This document shows positions 60,077 to 64,000 of a stretch of 64,000 nucleotides of DNA, in pieces (the first letter of the stretch is position 1; every line of letters starts with the position of its first letter). The DNA is from Paenibacillus_AB hodogayensis (GTDB taxonomy: Bacteria > Bacillota > Bacilli > Paenibacillales > NBRC-103111), in assembly GCF_039536325.1 (NCBI RefSeq), contig NZ_BAAAYO010000008.1, positions 124,001-188,000 of the forward strand, read 5' to 3'. Under the pieces are notes generated by a model. The model ran no database searches, had not been told where the DNA came from, and saw only the letters and a program-made list of their open reading frames with translations. Both the position numbers and the translations under genes were made by a program.

Positions 60077-60655
60077 TCAATTGTCAAACTGAATGACATG
60101 CCAGTTTTTGGCAAAATAATCGATTCCCGAATAAATGGTAATGATCGCGGCTACCCAGCTGGCGATCAGATCGAACGGAATATCCAGAAACGCAAACGGA
60201 AAATTGTTGATCAGCAAAGCGATGATCGCCGTAATTTGCGCTCCGGTCTTCCATTTGCCGAGCTTGCTTGCGGCCAGTACGATACCTTCGGCCGCGCAAA
60301 TCGAGCGGAGTCCGGTTACCGCAAACTCGCGGCTGATGATGACGATCGCGATCCAGGCGTCCAGCTTTCCCATATCGACGAGCGAGACGAGCACGGCCGA
60401 TACAAGGAGCTTGTCCGCCAGCGGGTCGAGCAGCTTGCCCAAATTCGTAATCAGCTTGTGCTTGCGGGCGATATACCCGTCGAGACTGTCTGTGCTGGCG
60501 GCAATAATGAAAATCAGCACGGCGATGATCTGATTATAGGTAATGCTGAATTGCTCGATCCGGATCGGTGGCAGATTGAGATTGACCAGCAAAAAAAACA
60601 TAATGACGGGGACGAGGAAAATTCTCGCCACCGTTATGCGATTGGCCAAATTCAT
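60077..60655 (-). CDS. pgsA: CDP-diacylglycerol-glycerol-3-phosphate 3-phosphatidyltransferase
   Basis: A 192-residue membrane protein with the CDP-alcohol phosphotransferase motif D59-G60-xx-A63-R64-x8-G73-xxx-D77-xxx-D81 in SLDGYIARK...LLDPLADK. It makes phosphatidylglycerol phosphate, the first step to PG and cardiolipin. The ATG overlaps the rimO stop (ATGA), coupling the two. Confidence 0.95.
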   Translation of the reverse strand: MNLANRITVARIFLVPVIMFFLLVNLNLPPIRIEQFSITYNQIIAVLIFIIAASTDSLDGYIARKHKLITNLGKLLDPLADKLLVSAVLVSLVDMGKLDAWIAIVIISREFAVTGLRSICAAEGIVLAASKLGKWKTGAQITAIIALLINNFPFAFLDIPFDLIASWVAAIITIYSGIDYFAKNWHVIQFDN

Positions 60656-61980
60656 GCGATTCCCTCCCCGGAGAGATCGAACTCGAAGGAGTGGGTGATG
60701 CGTACCTTTTGCATTTCGCCGATGCCGGCGGTGCAGCGGGATACGAATACTTCGCCGTCCACGTCCGGAGCGTCGTACTCGGAACGTCCGATATAAACGT
60801 CATTGCGTCCGTCGTACCGCTCGATCAGCACATCCAGCTCCTGGCCGATTCGCTTGCCATTTTCCTGACGGGAAATTTCCCGTTGAATTTCCATTAGCGT
60901 GGTAGCGCGGAATTCCTTCACGTCTTCCGGCACTTGATTCGGAAGCCGCGCGGCGGGCGTGTCGTCTTCCTTCGAATAAGCGAACACGCCGAGGCGGTCG
61001 AACCGCATATCTTTGACGAATTCGCACAGGTTGGCGAAATCTTCCTCGGTCTCACCGGGAAAGCCGACGATCAGCGAAGTGCGCAGAGCGACGTCCGGAA
61101 TGCGCGCACGGATTTTGCCGACAAGCTCGCGCGTATCCCGCTGGCGACCCGGACGGCGCATCCGCTTCAGAATCGTATCCTCGCTATGCTGCAAAGGCAT
61201 GTCGATATATTTGCACACTTTCGGGTTGGTCGCGATCGTCTCGATCAGCTCGTCCGTGAAAAATCCCGGATACGCATAGTGCAGCCGCACCCATTCGATG
61301 CCTGGCACCTCGGTCACCCGGTTCAGCAAAGCCGGGAGCATAAATCCGTCGTACAGATCGGTCCCGTAGTTCGTGGAATCCTGGGCGATCAGGCTGATCT
61401 CGCGCACGCCCTGGGCGGCGAGTTGCTCCGCCTCGGCGACGACCGATTCGATCGAGCGGCTGCGGAACTTGCCGCGCATGATCGGGATGCTGCAGAACGT
61501 GCAGGCATTGTCGCAGCCCTCGGCGATTTTCACATAAGCCGTATACCGCGGAGTGCTCATCCGTCTAGGCAGCTGCTTCTCGTAGTTGAAGGCCGGGTTG
61601 CCGACCAGCACCGGTTTTCTTCCGGCGAGCGCCTCGTCGATAATGTCGTTGATTTTGTCGAAGTCGCCGGTTCCGACGATTCCGTCGATCTCCGGCATCT
61701 CGTTCATCAGCTCTTTTTTGTACCGCTGCGTCAGGCAGCCGGACACGATAAGCGCCTTCAAGTTCGCGGTTTCCTTCAGATCGGCCAAGTCCAGAATCGT
61801 GTTGACCGACTCTTCCTTCGCCGCGTCTATAAATCCGCATGTGTTGACGATGATAACGGTTGCCTCGTCCTTGTCGTCAACAAGCGAGTAGCCCCGTTGA
61901 TGGATCAGTCCGGACATAATCTCCGAATCGACCAGATTTTTCTCGCATCCGAGCGTGACCACTTTTACCTTTTCAGTCAT
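60652..61980 (-). CDS. rimO: Ribosomal protein uS12 methylthiotransferase
   Basis: A 442-residue radical-SAM MTTase: N-terminal domain (TLGCEKNLVDSEIM), CxxxCxxC in GCDNACTFCSIPIMRGKFRSR, and a TRAM domain at the end. The IPxxRG(K)xRSR stretch separates RimO from MiaB. It adds methylthio to the beta-carbon of Asp in uS12. Confidence 0.95.
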   Translation of the reverse strand: MTEKVKVVTLGCEKNLVDSEIMSGLIHQRGYSLVDDKDEATVIIVNTCGFIDAAKEESVNTILDLADLKETANLKALIVSGCLTQRYKKELMNEMPEIDGIVGTGDFDKINDIIDEALAGRKPVLVGNPAFNYEKQLPRRMSTPRYTAYVKIAEGCDNACTFCSIPIMRGKFRSRSIESVVAEAEQLAAQGVREISLIAQDSTNYGTDLYDGFMLPALLNRVTEVPGIEWVRLHYAYPGFFTDELIETIATNPKVCKYIDMPLQHSEDTILKRMRRPGRQRDTRELVGKIRARIPDVALRTSLIVGFPGETEEDFANLCEFVKDMRFDRLGVFAYSKEDDTPAARLPNQVPEDVKEFRATTLMEIQREISRQENGKRIGQELDVLIERYDGRNDVYIGRSEYDAPDVDGEVFVSRCTAGIGEMQKVRITHSFEFDLSGEGIA

Positions 61981-62073
61981 ATACGTCTATCCCCCACATC
62001 CGATTCCCGGCCTTTGTATCCACACAAGTATAAACCAATCGACTTTGGGGTGTCAAAAAAACGAACATCGCCT

Positions 62074-62565
62074 TTAGCGAAAATTGACGAATTGCAAATC
62101 GAGCTCGATATCCGCGCGCTTGAGCAGTTGGATCGCCTGCTGCAAATCATCCCGGCTTTTGCCCGTTACGCGAAGCTGGTCGCCTTGAATTTGGCTTTTG
62201 ATTTTCAGCTTAGAATCGCGGATCAGAATATTGATCTTTTTTGCGTTTTCCTGATCGATACCCTGCTTCAGCCCGATCCGCTGGCGCACCGTCGACGACG
62301 CGGCTGGTTCGATTTTGCCGTACTGCAGGTTCTTGAGCGAGATGCCCCGCTTGACCATCTTCGCATGCAGCACGTCCAGCACGCTGTTCAGCTTGTATTC
62401 GTCGTCGGAGGCGACGACCAGTTCGTTTTTCTCCAGCTTGATGCTGCTCTTGGAGCCTTTAAAATCGAAGCGGTTGTCGATTTCCTTCTCCGCCTGCTGG
62501 ATCGCGTTGTTCAGCTCCTGCATGTCGATCGCGGAAACGATATCGAACGAATTTTCCGTGCTCAT
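62074..62565 (-). CDS. yajQ: YajQ-family nucleotide-binding protein
   Basis: A 163-residue protein with the family start NSFDIVSAIDMQELNNAI, FDFKGSKSSI and the C-terminal LRVTGKSRDDLQQAIQLLK; two ferredoxin-like folds. Some members bind cyclic di-GMP. The ATG at 62565 is preferred (MSTEN), with AAGG just before; the frame opens to 62580. Confidence 0.94.
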   Translation of the reverse strand: MSTENSFDIVSAIDMQELNNAIQQAEKEIDNRFDFKGSKSSIKLEKNELVVASDDEYKLNSVLDVLHAKMVKRGISLKNLQYGKIEPAASSTVRQRIGLKQGIDQENAKKINILIRDSKLKIKSQIQGDQLRVTGKSRDDLQQAIQLLKRADIELDLQFVNFR

Positions 62566-62693
62566 CCTTATGGGCCCCACCTTTCACGGTATAAAGTTCT
62601 TCTTCATTATAACAATCGCGTACGCAGAAAAAAAGACATCCGCCCATTCGCGAATGCCTTGCCACCCCGTAAGCTTGCTGCAATGCCCTGTCT

Positions 62694-62855
62694 TCAACGG
62701 ACGCGACCCGGTGTCCGGAACATGTCCAGAACGCCGAGCACGATATGGGCCAGACCGAAGCCCAAAATCCCGTAGCCCCAAGCATTCGGAGCCAAATACC
62801 AGCCGATCAGTGCAACGATAACGCCGAGCACCGTAACGACCCAGCTTGTAGTCAT
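62694..62855 (-). CDS. Small two-helix membrane protein
   Basis: A 53-residue protein, MTTSWVVTVLGVIVALIGWY, then a GYGILGFGLAHIVLGVLDMF helix and a basic tail RTPGRVR. GAGG lies eight bases before the ATG at 62855. Two hydrophobic helices and a Pro/Asn turn give a helical hairpin. It sits between rodZ-like ymfM and yajQ in a gap that would otherwise be empty. Function unknown. Confidence 0.72.
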   Translation of the reverse strand: MTTSWVVTVLGVIVALIGWYLAPNAWGYGILGFGLAHIVLGVLDMFRTPGRVR

Positions 62856-62926
62856 GCGGTTCGCCTCGCTTTAGCGGATAAGTAACTGCGTAGCCGTAGC
62901 TTACCCGGAAGCGAAGAAATTATGCG

Positions 62927-63808
62927 TCATGTGGACTTTTGCAGATCGATCTGGACTTGCTTGACGCTTTTGCCGGAACCAAGCTGGATGGCGGTGCCGT
63001 TGACGACGATTTGAGCGGCCGGCGGGAAGCCGACTCTGATGAAAAACCCGGCATCGGTTGTCCAGTCCCGGGTATCGCCCTTCTTGTACAGCTTCTGCTC
63101 GATCTCCTGCCGCTCCGCCTTGCGGTCGGCTGTAGCCGGAACGATCCGATCGATTTTCAGCCAGCACTCGTCCCCCCCGATGGTGAGCTGCACGTTCAAG
63201 GTGTCCGCATTGGTTACCGTATAATAGTCGATATTATTTTCCGTACGGGCCAGCGTTACGACAGGCGTTTTGGGTGGCGGCGTTACCGCCTGGCCGTTCT
63301 GCTGAGGGTTTACGGTATCCGTCTTGATGCCCGGGGCATTGGTTCCCGCCGCGCTTTGCTGGTCAGACCGCTTTTCGGTTATTTTATCGTTCGGATCGAT
63401 TTGCTTGCCCTGATCCCCGGAATAAGAGTTTCCGATAAAATAATAAAGAATGCCGAGAATGAGCAGGATGAACGACAGCATCAAAATATTGGACGCCCAC
63501 TTGCTGAGTTTCTCCGTGCTTCGCGAATCCCGCTTGCGCCGCCGGATCGGTTCCGCTACCGTTTCCGCCACGGGCGCAGGAATGGCGTTGCCGTACAAGC
63601 CCAGCACTTCATTCGGATCGAGCCCCACCGCTTCCGAATAGCTTTTAATAAAGGCGCGAACGTAAAAGCTGCCAGGTAAAATTTTGTAATCTCCGTCTTC
63701 AATCGCTTCCAAATACCGCTTCCGTATTTTCGTCATCTCCTCGAGCTGATCCAAGGAAATGGATTGATCCAATCGCGCTTTTTTCAGCAACTGCCCCAAA
63801 TCCGACAC
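62927..63808 (-). CDS. RodZ-like (YmfM) helix-turn-helix membrane protein
   Basis: A 293-residue protein: N-terminal helix-turn-helix (SDLGQLLKKARLDQ to FIKSYSEAVGLDP, about 1-65), transmembrane helix (about 106-126), Gln/Asn/Pro/Thr linker, and a C-terminal DUF4115 beta domain (VQLTIGGDECWLKI... TDAGFFIRVGFPPAAQIVVNG). RodZ links MreB to the wall machinery. The GTG at 63808 has GGAGG ten bases upstream; the longer frame to 63847 has none. It stands directly upstream of the rimO/pgsA block as ymfM does in Bacillus. Confidence 0.88.
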   Translation of the reverse strand: MSDLGQLLKKARLDQSISLDQLEEMTKIRKRYLEAIEDGDYKILPGSFYVRAFIKSYSEAVGLDPNEVLGLYGNAIPAPVAETVAEPIRRRKRDSRSTEKLSKWASNILMLSFILLILGILYYFIGNSYSGDQGKQIDPNDKITEKRSDQQSAAGTNAPGIKTDTVNPQQNGQAVTPPPKTPVVTLARTENNIDYYTVTNADTLNVQLTIGGDECWLKIDRIVPATADRKAERQEIEQKLYKKGDTRDWTTDAGFFIRVGFPPAAQIVVNGTAIQLGSGKSVKQVQIDLQKST

Positions 63809-63859
63809 TGTTCCATCACCTCCCGCAGACGGGATTGATTCGTCCATCGTCCGCCTGCT

Positions 63860-64000
63860 TTAAAATTTGTCGTTCTCGAAATTCGTAAACGTTTCGTATG
63901 TGATTTCTTCATCCGGCGAATTGCGCAGCTCGATAATCACATTGAACGTATCGTATGTGTATTCCGACTCGCGGATAAAAATATCCGGATGCTCGATCAC
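63860..64000 (-). CDS. C-terminal end of a YmfK/DUF3388-like protein
   Basis: Open frame from the right edge for 46 residues, ending NDKF and TAA at 63860: VIEHPDIFIRESEYTYDT then FNVIIELRNSPDEEITYETF. Position just before ymfM fits ymfK (DUF3388), but so little sequence is visible that the family is inferred from gene order. Confidence 0.55.
   Translation of the reverse strand: MIEHPDIFIRESEYTYDTFNVIIELRNSPDEEITYETFTNFENDKF

Overview
The window reads as a chromosomal segment of a GC-rich, endospore-forming Firmicute of the Paenibacillaceae (Paenibacillus/Cohnella-like). The right third carries conserved Bacillus/Paenibacillus synteny, all transcribed leftward: a partial ymfK-like gene, rodZ-like ymfM, yajQ, rimO, pgsA, cinA, recA and recX, then rny, ymdB and spoVS, then korA-korB, a pduL-type acyltransferase, miaB and ricA (ymcA). 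I see no tRNA, rRNA, CRISPR array, insertion sequence or phage gene.

Layout. 1-4.5 kb: a leftward operon (ArsR regulator, OleA-like ketoacyl synthase III, ATP-grasp ligase, OleD-like NAD-dependent reductase, metallo-beta-lactamase-fold hydrolase running off the left edge), apparently an undescribed small-molecule pathway with an inverted-repeat operator. 4.6-7.3 kb: Dabb protein, low-complexity lipoprotein, TIM-barrel hydrolase-like protein. 7.4-9.3 kb: a decaying two-component locus with an intact histidine kinase between a response-regulator remnant and a frameshifted lipoprotein remnant. 9.3-12.3 kb: DUF1836 regulator divergent from a CNNM/CBS hemolysin-family protein, each promoter carrying a matching palindrome, then a small zinc-ribbon-like protein. 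12.3-14.7 kb: PadR/DUF1700 pair and an MFS exporter. 14.9-20.3 kb: AraC regulator divergent from a GH20 hexosaminidase, M20 deacylase, RidA and SDR operon.

20.5-26.9 kb: cyclase, CopC, PCYCGC lipoprotein, CopD, Zur-type regulator, ECF sigma factor, a ClpP paralogue and SpeD. 27-31 kb: SDR, GNAT and DHA2 MFS operon divergent from a DlgD-like 2-oxoacid reductase. 31-33.5 kb: PP2C phosphatase, YfcE-like phosphoesterase and Mug glycosylase. 33.6-34.6 kb: a guanidine-I (ykkC) riboswitch with terminator controlling two overlapping SMR subunits. 34.8-43.2 kb: sialidase-like BNR protein, FAD-dependent lipoprotein oxidoreductase, DUF2087 protein, GntP-like permease, TspO, LMW phosphatase and diacylglycerol kinase. 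52.7-56.6 kb: two ChrA half-transporters overlapping a ROK repressor, and a Gfo/Idh oxidoreductase.

Translational coupling (ATGA or other short overlaps) is common and helps fix starts and operon limits. Housekeeping blocks run leftward; accessory loci with local regulators sit to their left. Starts were chosen by eye from Shine-Dalgarno spacing and often differ from the longest reading frame.
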